Assembly: GCA_011525295.1 (NCBI GenBank)
Contig: WTGV01000014.1
Location: 32,616-66,080 of the forward strand
DNA: 33,465 nt
Source of the DNA: Pseudomonadales bacterium
GTDB lineage: Bacteria; Pseudomonadota; Gammaproteobacteria; Pseudomonadales; Azotimanducaceae
Reading direction: 5' to 3'
Shown: piece by piece, positions 26,198 to 33,465 of the stretch
Numbering within the stretch: position 1 is the stretch's first letter
Layout of the letters: each line of letters starts with the position of its first letter
The notes under the pieces: generated by a model
The model's input: the letters and a program-made list of their open reading frames with translations, nothing else
The model's database searches: none
Told to the model about the DNA's origin: nothing
Translations under genes and position numbers: made by a program

Positions 26198-28057
26198 TTG
26201 ACATCACTACCCCTAATCGTGGGATTCGGAGGAATAAACCCAGCCGGTCGAATCTCCAACCACCACGCGTACAGACGCCTAGTAATAGACGAACTCCCGA
26301 AGTCCGATGCAGAGCACACCTACCGGGCTTTGCAAAGTCTGATGGGACTGGACGCAAGTACTCTCACCGAGGAAGTCCGGGAATACATACTAAATCACAC
26401 ACTCATACGCAAGATTGAACGATTTGACACAGACAGTGTTCCCGCCAAGCGAGCTACCAGTTTTCATCCGACCGACGAATCCATACGAGTAGCAATTCCA
26501 ACGCGACAGATTCCGGACCCGTTACCGGAGGGATGGACCGTAGTAGCTCAGGATGGAAAACGGACTTCAGTAGAGATTGACACGAAAGTCTCCTTACTTC
26601 TACCAGAGACCAAAGCATCCAAAGTAACTGCTGCCGGACAACTGCCAACGGGTTTCAATCCAGCCAAAACTTATCCGAGTAGAAGTCACCCAAGAGGGTT
26701 GCAAATGACGATCTATGGTGCTTCGGATGCACTGTTGTCCACAGGAATACCTTGGTCTCACATCAGAGACAGCATAAGACCAGAAGAGGTCTCTGCTTAT
26801 GCGTGTAGTGCACTGGGTCAATGTGACGCTGACAGCCTCTGTGGTTTACTACAAGCTCCTTGCTTAGGTAAACGTCCGACCTCTAAACAGGCTGCACTCA
26901 GTCTCGCGGAAATGCCTGCAGATTTCGTGAACGCTTACGTACTCGGATCCGTCGGCGGGACGGGCGGTGCGATCGGTGCGTGTGCTACCTTCCTGTACAA
27001 CATGAAGCAAGGAATCGACGACATCACGAGAGGTCGTGCTCGCGTGGCGATGGTGGGTGGTGCCGAAGCTCCGATTGTCGCGGACCTCATTGAAGCCTAC
27101 CGCATCATGGGGGCAATTGCCGAAGATGAAGCGATGTTAGCTCTATACGGCACTAGTGAGCTGGATCATCGACGAACCTGCCGACCGTTTTCGTCCAATG
27201 CAGGTTTCACTCTTTCCGAAGCGGCAGTATATGTTGTTCTTATGGATGACAAACTCGCCATGGAAATGGGTGCAGAGGTCTATGGATCTGTACCTTCTGT
27301 TTTCATTAACGCGGATGGTTACAAGAAATCTATACCAGGTCCAGGTATCGGCAACTACTTGACCGTCGCTAAAGCTATGAATTTGGTACGATCCATGTTT
27401 GGATCGGAGTCTTTGCAACAACGATCGTACATTCATGCACATGGTACAGGAACGCCACAAAATCGTGTCACGGAATCACACATTTTGAATGAGCTCGCAA
27501 AAGTTCACGGCATCCCAAAATGGCCAGTGTCAGCGGTAAAAGCTTACTTAGGTCATACTCTCGCCGCTGCCGCTGGAGATCAACTTACCAGTGCACTCGG
27601 AACTTGGCGACATGGAATCATCCCAGGAATTAAGTCCATAGACCAAGTCGCGGAAGATGTTCATGACAGCAATCTTCATATTGGTCCGGATCACATTCAT
27701 GTTGACCCTGATCAAGGAATCGACGTCGCCCTTGTTAATTCCAAGGGTTTTGGTGGCAACAATGCGACCGGCGTGGTGATTTCACCTGTCCAAACACAAA
27801 AAATGCTTCGAACTCGATACGGCAAGCGAGACTACGCCGAGTATCGAAAACGAAATGACTCAGTCCGAGAACAAGTCCTTAAAAATGATGAAGACACGAT
27901 CCGAGATGGAGTGGCGACCGTGTATATGTACGGAGAAGGTGTCGTCGAAGGGGAAGATCTAGTCTTGAGAAAGGATGAGATCGCCATTCCAGGATGGAAT
28001 AAAACTATCAAAATGGATCCCGCGAATCCATATTCCGACATGACTGATGAAGACTAG
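26198..28057 (+). CDS. Long beta-ketoacyl synthase-like protein
   Basis: Condensing enzyme of the ketoacyl-synthase superfamily, 619 residues, longer than FabB/FabF (about 410). Residues 1 to about 165 form an extra N-terminal region beginning SLPLIVGFGGINPAGR. The core follows: cysteine 262 in GGAIGACATFLYN, histidine 415 in HAHGTGTP and histidine 453 in LGHTLAAAAG make a complete Cys-His-His triad. A C-terminal tail of about 85 residues (from KMLRTRYGKRDYAEYRKRN) also exceeds the usual core. TTG start at 26198; no in-frame ATG precedes the conserved N-terminus. Which acyl chain and carrier it uses is unknown; the ACP-like protein at 2402-2632 is one possible partner in the same window. Confidence 0.88.
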   Translation: MTSLPLIVGFGGINPAGRISNHHAYRRLVIDELPKSDAEHTYRALQSLMGLDASTLTEEVREYILNHTLIRKIERFDTDSVPAKRATSFHPTDESIRVAIPTRQIPDPLPEGWTVVAQDGKRTSVEIDTKVSLLLPETKASKVTAAGQLPTGFNPAKTYPSRSHPRGLQMTIYGASDALLSTGIPWSHIRDSIRPEEVSAYACSALGQCDADSLCGLLQAPCLGKRPTSKQAALSLAEMPADFVNAYVLGSVGGTGGAIGACATFLYNMKQGIDDITRGRARVAMVGGAEAPIVADLIEAYRIMGAIAEDEAMLALYGTSELDHRRTCRPFSSNAGFTLSEAAVYVVLMDDKLAMEMGAEVYGSVPSVFINADGYKKSIPGPGIGNYLTVAKAMNLVRSMFGSESLQQRSYIHAHGTGTPQNRVTESHILNELAKVHGIPKWPVSAVKAYLGHTLAAAAGDQLTSALGTWRHGIIPGIKSIDQVAEDVHDSNLHIGPDHIHVDPDQGIDVALVNSKGFGGNNATGVVISPVQTQKMLRTRYGKRDYAEYRKRNDSVREQVLKNDEDTIRDGVATVYMYGEGVVEGEDLVLRKDEIAIPGWNKTIKMDPANPYSDMTDED

Positions 28058-28073
28058 GAGTACGCACTCCTAG
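28054..28073. terminator. Perfect hairpin between convergent KAS-like gene and prfC
   Basis: CTAGGAGT (28054-28061), loop ACGC, ACTCCTAG (28066-28073): eight perfect pairs with a four-base loop. It begins inside the stop of the KAS-like gene and lies 16 bases past the prfC stop, the position expected for a bidirectional terminator, but no T-run follows on either strand. Confidence 0.55.
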
Positions 28074-28089
28074 GACTTAGGAAACTCCT

Positions 28090-29685
28090 CTATCGAGTCG
28101 CCACTGAAGCGTGTTCACGACTGGGGGTGAACGAAACTTCCGGCCACCGCTCTTGAATAAGCTGTAAATTGGGTCTCGATGTGGCTAGCAATGCCAAGTG
28201 ATCCCCGCCGTCTCTCGCCAACTGCGATTGTGTACGAGTACAAAACTCTTGCAGTAACTTGGAATCGTCCGAATTGACCCATCGAACGGTATAAATGTTG
28301 CAGGGTTCGTAGGCACATTCTGCTCCATATTCATTCTCAAGACGAAAAGCGACGAGATCGAACTGTAGTTGACCAATTGCACCTAAGATCACTTCGTTAC
28401 TCGACAATTTGTTGAAGACTTGAGTGACCCCTTCTTCGGAAAGTTGTTTGATACCTGTTTGTAAACGTTTGGCGTGGAGGGGATTCTTTGCCCTCACCCG
28501 CTTGAATAATTCTGGCGCGAAATTGGGGATACCCTTGAATTGAATCTTTTCTCCCTCAGAGAACGTGTCCCCGATACGAATCGTACCGTGATTGTGCAAA
28601 CCGATGATATCACCAGCATAGGCTTCTTCAACTCTCGCCCGATCACCCGCCATAAAAGTAACCGCATCAGCGATCTTGACATCTCGATCTAACCTAACGT
28701 GGCGCATCTTCATACCCTTTCGGTAAGAACCTGAGCAAACGCGAAGAAAGGCGATTCGATCTCTGTGTTGAGGATCCATGTTCGCTTGAATCTTAAATAC
28801 AAACCCGCTAAACGTGTCGCCGTATGGGGAAACCATACCGTTTTCGGTCTCGCGTTCGAGGGGGGCAGGTGCTTTTTTGACGAAAACATCCATCAAATCA
28901 GTGATGCCAAAGTTTTGTAGTGCTGAACCAAAAAAGACAGGCGTCTGTCGACCTTCAAGATACTCCTGATGGTCAGCAACATGACCAGCACCCTTGAGCA
29001 ACTCAATCGTCTCCGCGGATTCTTCGTAGTCTGCCCCAAGCAACTTCTTCGCCTCAGGAGTATCCAAACCCTGGATTTGAGGGTACTCATGGGTAGTACT
29101 TCCATGTCCATGTTCGTAAATTTTTAGTACGTCCTTGTCTAATCGGTAGAGACCTCGTAATGATCTACCCGAACCTATCGGCCAACTCATCGGAATACAC
29201 TCCACCTGCAGTTCGTCTTCGATGTGACTGATCATGTCTAAAGGATCCATGCATTCTCGGTCCAACTTGTTAACGAGAGTCACGATAGGTGTGTCGCGCA
29301 TACGACAAATTTCAACAAGTTTGCGGGTTCGTGGTTCCACCCCTTTAGCTCCATCGATGACCATGACTGCTGAATCAACGGCAGTGAGAGTACGATATGT
29401 GTCCTCTGAAAAGTCCTCGTGCCCGGGAGTGTCCAATAGATTCACAACATAACCTTGGTAGTCAAACTGCATCACCGAAGTGGTAACTGAAATCCCGCGT
29501 TGTTGTTCCAACGCCATCCAATCTGACTTTGCTTGCCGCCCACTCTTCTTTGCTTTAACAGTCCCGGCTAATTGGATCGCATTGCCCATCAACAGTAGTT
29601 TTTCGGTGACAGTAGTTTTCCCTGCATCAGGATGTGAGATGATGGCAAACGTTCGGCGTTTGTCGACCGAATCTTTAATAGTCAT
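28090..29685 (-). CDS. prfC: Peptide chain release factor 3
   Basis: Ribosome-bound GTPase that recycles release factors RF1 and RF2 after termination. 531 residues from the ATG at 29685, matching the usual 529 or so. The GTPase motifs are complete: G1 [10 protein letters not shown]2 region [11 protein letters not shown]3 DTPGHEDF, G4 [20 protein letters not shown] and [19 protein letters not shown] are typical of RF3. An upstream TTG at 29718 in the same frame would add 11 residues; the family normally begins a few residues before [13 protein letters not shown], supporting 29685, which has GGGG upstream. In E. coli, prfC also lies near holD-rimI, as here. Confidence 0.96.
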   Translation of the reverse strand: MTIKDSVDKRRTFAIISHPDAGKTTVTEKLLLMGNAIQLAGTVKAKKSGRQAKSDWMALEQQRGISVTTSVMQFDYQGYVVNLLDTPGHEDFSEDTYRTLTAVDSAVMVIDGAKGVEPRTRKLVEICRMRDTPIVTLVNKLDRECMDPLDMISHIEDELQVECIPMSWPIGSGRSLRGLYRLDKDVLKIYEHGHGSTTHEYPQIQGLDTPEAKKLLGADYEESAETIELLKGAGHVADHQEYLEGRQTPVFFGSALQNFGITDLMDVFVKKAPAPLERETENGMVSPYGDTFSGFVFKIQANMDPQHRDRIAFLRVCSGSYRKGMKMRHVRLDRDVKIADAVTFMAGDRARVEEAYAGDIIGLHNHGTIRIGDTFSEGEKIQFKGIPNFAPELFKRVRAKNPLHAKRLQTGIKQLSEEGVTQVFNKLSSNEVILGAIGQLQFDLVAFRLENEYGAECAYEPCNIYTVRWVNSDDSKLLQEFCTRTQSQLARDGGDHLALLATSRPNLQLIQERWPEVSFTPSREHASVATR

Positions 29686-29776
29686 CCGCGATACCCCGTG
29701 ATGCACCAACAAGTCCAATGTCTGAACGTAAGCAATGTTGATGTACTCGTTTTTGTCATGTATTAAAGATTTTCTT

Positions 29777-30232
29777 CTACACTAACTTCAGAGCGAACAC
29801 TTCTGCGTGTTCCCGCCCGTTCGGAGACTGATAATAGTCTGTTCGACGATCGATCTTCCTAAATCCCATTGTGCTGTAGAGTTGTTGGGCAACCGTGTTT
29901 GATACACGTACTTCAAGAAAAATTTCGCGCGCTTTTCTCTCTCTACAGCGTGCTAGAGCAAAACACAAGAGATCTCTGCCAAATCCTTTTCCTTGATATG
30001 GTAGATCGATACACAAGTTCAATAGTTGTACCGAAGGACCAACGAAGTACAAAATGCAATAACCGATCAAACTCTCATCAAAGCTCAACTTCCAACATTC
30101 GTAAGCATCGTTATGCAGGCAGGATCGAAACGTATTCAGAATCCAGCCAAATGGCATCACGCGCTGTTCGATTGCTAGGACTGTCGGTAAATCCGATTCC
30201 TCGAGTGGCCGGAAATTTGACTCATTGATCAT
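29777..30232 (-). CDS. rimI: Ribosomal protein S18-alanine N-acetyltransferase RimI
   Basis: GNAT acetyltransferase that acetylates the N-terminal alanine of ribosomal protein S18. 151 residues from ATG 30232, the usual size. [21 protein letters not shown] is the N-terminal family opening, [19 protein letters not shown] is the acetyl-CoA-binding motif A, and [19 protein letters not shown] with [19 protein letters not shown] is the RimI C-terminus. The open frame continues upstream to 30322, but that part lies within holD and is not family-like. ATG 30232 overlaps the holD stop by 11 bases, so translation is coupled. Confidence 0.93.
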   Translation of the reverse strand: MINESNFRPLEESDLPTVLAIEQRVMPFGWILNTFRSCLHNDAYECWKLSFDESLIGYCILYFVGPSVQLLNLCIDLPYQGKGFGRDLLCFALARCRERKAREIFLEVRVSNTVAQQLYSTMGFRKIDRRTDYYQSPNGREHAEVFALKLV

Positions 30233-30890
30233 CTCGTAGGAACGTCCAAATACTCTTCTTAAACGTGCTCGGGTCAGCTTCTTCCTCGCAATGTAAAACT
30301 TTAGCTTTCTCAAAAATTTCAACGCTCGTTAACTGAACAGCCTTTTGACCAATTGCGATTATGAATTTGGGTAGTCCATTTCCTGCATTTCTAGCCGCCG
30401 CTAGAAACGCGAGTTGAGCTCCTTCGAACGAGGTGTCGTTTCCACCCTTGACATGGGGAAGTCGTGTCTCTTCCGGCCAGTTAAACCTAAAAAATGTCAC
30501 GTCAGTGCCAACATCATCAATTCGCTTTAATAGTCGGTATGCACGAAACACATCTTCTGTGAATTCTCGATTGTGCGCTTCGTCATCTTTAATCAGTAAC
30601 AGTCCCGCTGACGAGCTACAACAGACGGAAATTTTTACACTGTGACTTGACCGCCTGTGTTGATTGCTGACCTGCCCCCTCAATTTAGTCGAAGGCGGCG
30701 AGTCAGTCTCTGGCGCATGAGACTGTGGTTTCACTTTCGTCGTGCTCATCCTAGAAGAAGGGATCACAGGACTATCGGATTTGTGCTCGGACTCGTGCTG
30801 TGTATTGTCTCCCGGAGTGCGATCAATAGTACGTGGTTGCCACACATCTATTCCCATTTTCTGCAACCACTGAACTTTGTCGGAATTCAT
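30222..30890 (-). CDS. holD: DNA polymerase III psi subunit HolD (long form)
   Basis: Probable psi subunit of the clamp loader, which ties chi to the gamma/tau complex. 222 residues, against 137 in E. coli. The N-terminus WLQKMGIDVWQPR matches the L-Q-x-M/L-G-I-x-x-W-x-x-R start of psi, the segment that contacts chi. Residues about 20-85 are a Ser/Pro/Thr/His-rich, charged, probably disordered linker. The C-terminal domain (VKISVCCSSSAGLLLIKDDE to the end, with LPKFIIAIGQKAVQL) has the alternating strand/helix pattern of psi. The identification leans on the N-terminal motif and on the holD-rimI-prfC order known from E. coli. ATG 30890 has no clear Shine-Dalgarno. Confidence 0.82.
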   Translation of the reverse strand: MNSDKVQWLQKMGIDVWQPRTIDRTPGDNTQHESEHKSDSPVIPSSRMSTTKVKPQSHAPETDSPPSTKLRGQVSNQHRRSSHSVKISVCCSSSAGLLLIKDDEAHNREFTEDVFRAYRLLKRIDDVGTDVTFFRFNWPEETRLPHVKGGNDTSFEGAQLAFLAAARNAGNGLPKFIIAIGQKAVQLTSVEIFEKAKVLHCEEEADPSTFKKSIWTFLRDDQ

Positions 30891-30960
30891 TTTTGTATTA
30901 CACCAATGTCCGTTGACTACGGAGAATTAAGTACCGTTAGGTAGTAATAAACACACGAAA

Positions 30961-30982
30961 CTCACGTTCGAACTGACGTGAG
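30961..30982. terminator. Hairpin between the 68-residue gene and holD
   Basis: CTCACGT at 30961-30967 pairs with ACGTGAG at 30976-30982 (seven pairs plus a G-T wobble). On the minus strand it is followed by TTTCGTGTGTTTATT, moderately T-rich. It likely ends the transcript of the 68-residue gene. Confidence 0.45.
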
Positions 30983-31038
30983 AAGTGTTCGCGTTTGAGG
31001 AAACGTTAGACTAGATGGAATTAAACTTCGCCGTGTCG

Positions 31039-31245
31039 CTAGACGTTTGTTTTTTTCTTTCGAGGTGGTTGTGGTTTGCGGGAAATCACTATGTGCTTAC
31101 TTCGGTTTTTCTCGTCTTGCCCGGTCGCACCAGCCGGGACCGATTTAATTCTCATTCCTTCCTTTAGATAAACTTCAATATCTCGTTCTAATTCCTCTCG
31201 AGACTTGCGCATTGACGCTAATGTCGCTGTTACTTTTCTTGCCAT
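31039..31245 (-). CDS. Small basic protein of unknown function, 68 residues
   Basis: Not recognised. ATG 31245 has AAGGAAAAA immediately upstream, a good ribosome site. The first half is a predicted charged helix (ASMRKSREELERDIEVYL); the second half is basic and Pro/Lys-rich, ending RKPQPPRKKKTNV. That composition suggests nucleic-acid or acidic-protein binding and a disordered tail, by analogy only. A hairpin at 30961-30982 would end its transcript. Confidence 0.65.
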   Translation of the reverse strand: MARKVTATLASMRKSREELERDIEVYLKEGMRIKSVPAGATGQDEKNRSKHIVISRKPQPPRKKKTNV

Positions 31246-31460
31246 TTTTTCCTTGGTATTTCTTGAAGACTGTATAGTTTAACACAATCTTGTCGCGTTA
31301 TCACGATACATTTGTCGATTGATTTTTGACAAGACATAGAGTTGATCGTTCCAAATCTAAAGCACAAATATAGGACTCTGCCTTGCCCGCTAAATATGAA
31401 ACCCACACCTCGCTCTCTTTTTTGCTATCTGTCGAACAAATAGTAAGTGAGCACAATGCC

Positions 31461-31976
31461 TTAATGTTGGTTAAATTCACTATTAGCGTATGCTTCCCCA
31501 GGTGTCTCATTTGTGTATGCTTCTTCTAAAATTGTCACTGTATCTTCGGTTTTTAGCATGTAATGCAAAAAACCATAAACCACCGACACAGCTACGAGCA
31601 TGATTAACAACGTTACATAATACGGCACGTCATGTATCCAATACGATCCTAATACCACCCCAGCTGGGATCGCCCACAACTTAAACCGTTTAAAAGCATT
31701 GAGTGTTTTGAAAGTAAAAATTGTCGCCGTATCTTTTGTGTTTACCTCTTCTGTCTTTAGCGCGTAATGCAAAAAAACATAAACTGCTAGCCCGCTCAAC
31801 AGCATGATTGACAACGTTAAATAATACGGCACTTCATGTATCCATTGCAATCCTAACAACATCCCAGCTGGGATCGCCCACAGCTTAAAACGTTTAACAG
31901 CTTTGTATGTCTTAAATGTACCTGCCGCAGTACATACCGGGAGTTCTGTTTTTTTGAGTTTTTTTTCTCGCTCCAT
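31461..31976 (-). CDS. Four-helix membrane protein made of two tandem copies
   Basis: 171 residues from ATG 31976 (a GTG at 31982 would add two). Function unknown. The protein is an internal duplication: residues 20-79 and 88-147 align without gaps at a period of 68 residues. Both contain KRFKLWAIPAG, then WIH(E/D)VPYY and FLHY(A/M)LKTE. Each copy has two hydrophobic segments (around WAIPAGMLLGLQWI and LTLSIMLLSGLAVYVFL), giving four predicted helices. The basic N-terminus (EREKKLKK) should stay in the cytoplasm. No ribosome site of note. It lies downstream of the pterin dehydratase and parS-like site. Confidence 0.75.
   Translation of the reverse strand: MEREKKLKKTELPVCTAAGTFKTYKAVKRFKLWAIPAGMLLGLQWIHEVPYYLTLSIMLLSGLAVYVFLHYALKTEEVNTKDTATIFTFKTLNAFKRFKLWAIPAGVVLGSYWIHDVPYYVTLLIMLVAVSVVYGFLHYMLKTEDTVTILEEAYTNETPGEAYANSEFNQH
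31536..31919. repeat. Direct DNA repeat, period 204 bases, within the membrane protein gene
   Basis: Units 31536-31715 and 31740-31919 are in the same orientation and frame, 204 bases apart. Long identical runs occur, for example CAGCTGGGATCGCCCACA at 31661 and 31865. The high nucleotide similarity, including at third positions, points to a fairly recent duplication. Confidence 0.85.
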
Positions 31977-32180
31977 AGACACGTGTACAAGACGTCACTT
32001 AATAAACCAATGATCAGTAGGAAGAAATCTACCCGCGCACTCCAATTTTAGCAATCCAAAAAGTTTGCTTATTAGGCTTAAGGTATCGCAAACTCTTTGC
32101 GTTGAAGCGTCAAGGCTAACATCTGGTAACTTCATCTAGAAATCGTTAGTTCCGTTCGTGCTATGCTCAACCGAAGTACA

Positions 32181-32196
32181 TGTTCCACGTGGAACA
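32181..32196. promoter_or_regulatory. parS-type centromere site (ParB binding)
   Basis: TGTTCCACGTGGAACA is a perfect 16-base palindrome matching the chromosomal parS consensus (TGTTtCACGTGaAACA form; the C/G variant is typical of pseudomonads and relatives). One extra matching base on each side extends the symmetry to 18. It lies just past the stop of the pterin dehydratase gene, in noncoding sequence. ParB loads at such sites, which cluster around the replication origin, so this window is probably origin-proximal. parA/parB are not in the window. Confidence 0.85.
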
Positions 32197-32197
32197 T

Positions 32198-32548
32198 TTA
32201 TACAGTACTATAAAAATGATCGCATTTGGCTGCCATGATGAAATCATTCAAGTGTAATCCACCGACCGAATGGGACCACCACTTAACGGTTAAGAAGTGA
32301 TATTCTGTGGTCATCTCTGGGTGATGTTGAACGGTTTCTGCAAGTTCTGCTACGTGATTGTGAAATGAAACAACCGCGGGATATGCTGAACATTTAAATT
32401 TACGTTCAAGATAGTAAAACTTTCCTTCGACCGAATAGTTCACCGTCCACGAAGGGATTTCGTTCAGCAGTTCTTTAATCTCCTCAGTAGAAGGTGATTT
32501 GGACTCCTTGGAGAGAGGTTCAATGTTGCGATCTGCTAATGCTGTCAT
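32198..32548 (-). CDS. phhB: Pterin-4a-carbinolamine dehydratase
   Basis: Dehydrates 4a-hydroxytetrahydropterin, regenerating the cofactor of phenylalanine hydroxylase; in some bacteria the family has other pterin-related roles. About 116 residues from ATG 32548. The frame is open upstream to a TTG at 32596, but that part is not family-like. LLNEIPSWTV, then VQHHPEMTTEYHFLTVKWW with the paired histidines, and SHSVGGLHLNDFIMAAKCD are the signature. phhA is not in the window, so the physiological partner is unknown. The stop sits two bases from the parS-like palindrome. Confidence 0.92.
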   Translation of the reverse strand: MTALADRNIEPLSKESKSPSTEEIKELLNEIPSWTVNYSVEGKFYYLERKFKCSAYPAVVSFHNHVAELAETVQHHPEMTTEYHFLTVKWWSHSVGGLHLNDFIMAAKCDHFYSTV

Positions 32549-32656
32549 AAGTCTAAATATGGGATTTATATGGGGATTATAAACTTTACTTGACAAAGCA
32601 ATCGGACTAAATCCCTGCGTCCTTCACTACAGTATTTACAAGATTGAGATAAGAAA

Positions 32657-32677
32657 TAGCCCACATGAAGTGGGCTA
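32657..32677 (-). terminator. Terminator of the 39-residue membrane protein gene
   Basis: TAGCCCAC (32657-32664), loop ATGAA, GTGGGCTA (32670-32677): eight perfect pairs. Outer sequences TTGAGAT and ATCTCAA could extend the stem around an internal loop. On the minus strand ATTTCTTAT follows, T-rich. It lies 27 bases past the stop at 32704. Confidence 0.7.
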
Positions 32678-32703
32678 AATCTCAATTCTAAATGTTCAAA
32701 GAT

Positions 32704-32823
32704 TTATGAGACAAAACCTTTGCTCACTACATAAATCAGTACGCTAACAGTAAAGAGAAACGTCAACACTTTAGGTGTTGTTGGTGTTAAAGCTTCCTTT
32801 ACTTTGCTTTTGAATTTGCTCAT
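32704..32823 (-). CDS. 39-residue single-pass membrane protein
   Basis: ATG 32823 with a near-perfect Shine-Dalgarno (AAGGAGG, then CTACT). The product begins MSKFKSKVKEALTPTTPK, a lysine-rich amphipathic stretch, then one hydrophobic segment (VLTFLFTVSVLIYVV) and a short SKGFVS end. No family recognised. The strong ribosome site, the following terminator and its placement 11 bases after the exported cysteine-rich gene make it a credible gene, probably in one transcript with that gene. Confidence 0.7.
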   Translation of the reverse strand: MSKFKSKVKEALTPTTPKVLTFLFTVSVLIYVVSKGFVS

Positions 32824-32834
32824 AGTAGCCTCCT

Positions 32835-33323
32835 TCAAAATCGGACTTCATGACCGCATTTAGCATTATCGTACATTTCTTGTGCTCGATCTGCTAAGAG
32901 CGAAAAGGCAATCGCGCCCGCGCCGAATGACGCGCCAAGCCATACGATCCAACAGAACCCAACACCTAATATTGCGGTTCCATAAGACATTGATCGGGCT
33001 TTGTCTCGATCTTCTGCACATTGATCACATGTTAAATATGCTTCCAGTCCAAATCGAACATCTTGATGACTATTTATCTTCGAGTCACATGTACCAGCGC
33101 GATATGCAAGTGCGTGATCTCTAGCTTGAGGACAAAAATCTTTGTCGTCTGCGATTCCATCGCAATCCCAATCGCCTTCACAGGGAGTCCATTCCCCACC
33201 TTCTCCCCAAACAGGTTGTGGCGGGTGTTGATTCCCAGACGCGGGAGAAAGTATGAGCATACACACCGATATTGCTACGAGTGAATGCCAAAGGTAAGGG
33301 GTACATCGTTTTGATATACTCAT
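32835..33323 (-). CDS. Exported cysteine-rich protein with a thrombospondin-type-3-like segment
   Basis: 162 residues from ATG 33323, preferred over ATG 33338 because TGAGGAT lies eight bases upstream of it. Signal peptide ends near SPASG (about residue 30). The mature part has CEGDWDCDGIADDKDFCPQA, a pattern like a calcium-binding thrombospondin type 3 repeat, then TCDQCAED, and many cysteines suggesting disulfides. A C-terminal hydrophobic segment (AILGVGFCWIVWLGASFGAG, then IAFSLLA) anchors it in a membrane. Function unknown. It is followed by the 39-residue membrane protein. Confidence 0.7.
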   Translation of the reverse strand: MSISKRCTPYLWHSLVAISVCMLILSPASGNQHPPQPVWGEGGEWTPCEGDWDCDGIADDKDFCPQARDHALAYRAGTCDSKINSHQDVRFGLEAYLTCDQCAEDRDKARSMSYGTAILGVGFCWIVWLGASFGAGAIAFSLLADRAQEMYDNAKCGHEVRF

Positions 33324-33455
33324 TCTAAATATCCTCATGTAAATTTCAAGTTTTCCGACAAATTGATGCCGGGCTTGTCAATTTCACACGAGGATAAATG
33401 CTCCCTGCTTATGGAGTGTGCACTAGTTAGTGGACATAATTTAATTTTCTTTTTT

Positions 33456-33465
33456 AAGAGGAGGA
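33456..33465 (+). promoter_or_regulatory. Shine-Dalgarno-like sequence at the right edge
   Basis: AAGAGGAGGA closes the window. A plus-strand gene may begin just beyond it, which would make 33324-33455 a divergent promoter region. Nothing else can be said from the visible bases. Confidence 0.35.

Noticed and set aside
30233..30322. N-terminal extension of rimI
   Set aside because: It is inside holD and not like RimI; the ATG at 30232 gives the usual length.
31301..31510. 69-residue open frame on the minus strand
   Set aside because: It overlaps the end of the duplicated membrane protein gene, has no good ribosome site and resembles nothing.
1..33465. CRISPR arrays, rRNA or tRNA genes, insertion sequences
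   Set aside because: None was seen by reading; a tRNA scan was not possible here, so a single missed tRNA cannot be excluded.

Overview
The window looks like a chromosomal segment of a gammaproteobacterium of moderate GC (judged by eye, not computed). The main evidence is two gammaproteobacterial gene neighbourhoods: lptF/lptG divergent from holC-valS, and holD-rimI-prfC. Both clamp-loader accessory subunits (chi and psi) are present, proteins of the inner and outer cell envelope are common, and GTG and TTG starts are frequent. I saw no rRNA, tRNA, CRISPR array, insertion sequence or prophage gene.

Layout. 1-2188 (minus): a type I restriction-modification module, hsdM followed by hsdS, which runs off the left edge. 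2402-5249: an acyl-carrier-protein-like gene, an RDD membrane protein whose start is unclear, and lptG/lptF (LPS transport permeases, minus). 5357-8644: holC and valS; pepA, the usual gene between lptF and holC, is absent. 8751-11575: a quinone oxidoreductase-like gene, hemH (ferrochelatase), then a hicB-like/hicA toxin-antitoxin pair behind a strong-looking sigma70 promoter. 11576-12045 holds no convincing gene.

12046-19420 (plus) is the least explained block. It has four consecutive long genes for exported or membrane proteins: an alpha/beta-hydrolase-fold protein that has lost its nucleophile serine and carries a C-terminal EF-hand, a 1429-residue inner-membrane/periplasmic protein, a 292-residue exported protein, and an acidic exported protein with two EF-hands. 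Two tiny candidate ORFs lie between them. This block is my best candidate for an undescribed, possibly calcium-linked, envelope system.

19474-28057 is acyl metabolism. It contains a 1628-residue fused acyl-CoA carboxylase with the unusual order CT-alpha, CT-beta, biotin carboxylase, BCCP (minus), then divergent moaB, a thiolase overlapping moaB, and a long ketoacyl-synthase-like protein. 28090-30890 (minus) is holD-rimI-prfC. 31039-33323 (minus) is a run of small genes: a basic 68-residue protein, a four-helix membrane protein made of two 68-residue tandem copies, a pterin carbinolamine dehydratase, a 39-residue membrane protein and an exported cysteine-rich protein. A perfect parS-type palindrome (32181-32196) lies in this run and suggests the segment belongs to the origin-proximal, ParB-loaded part of the chromosome.
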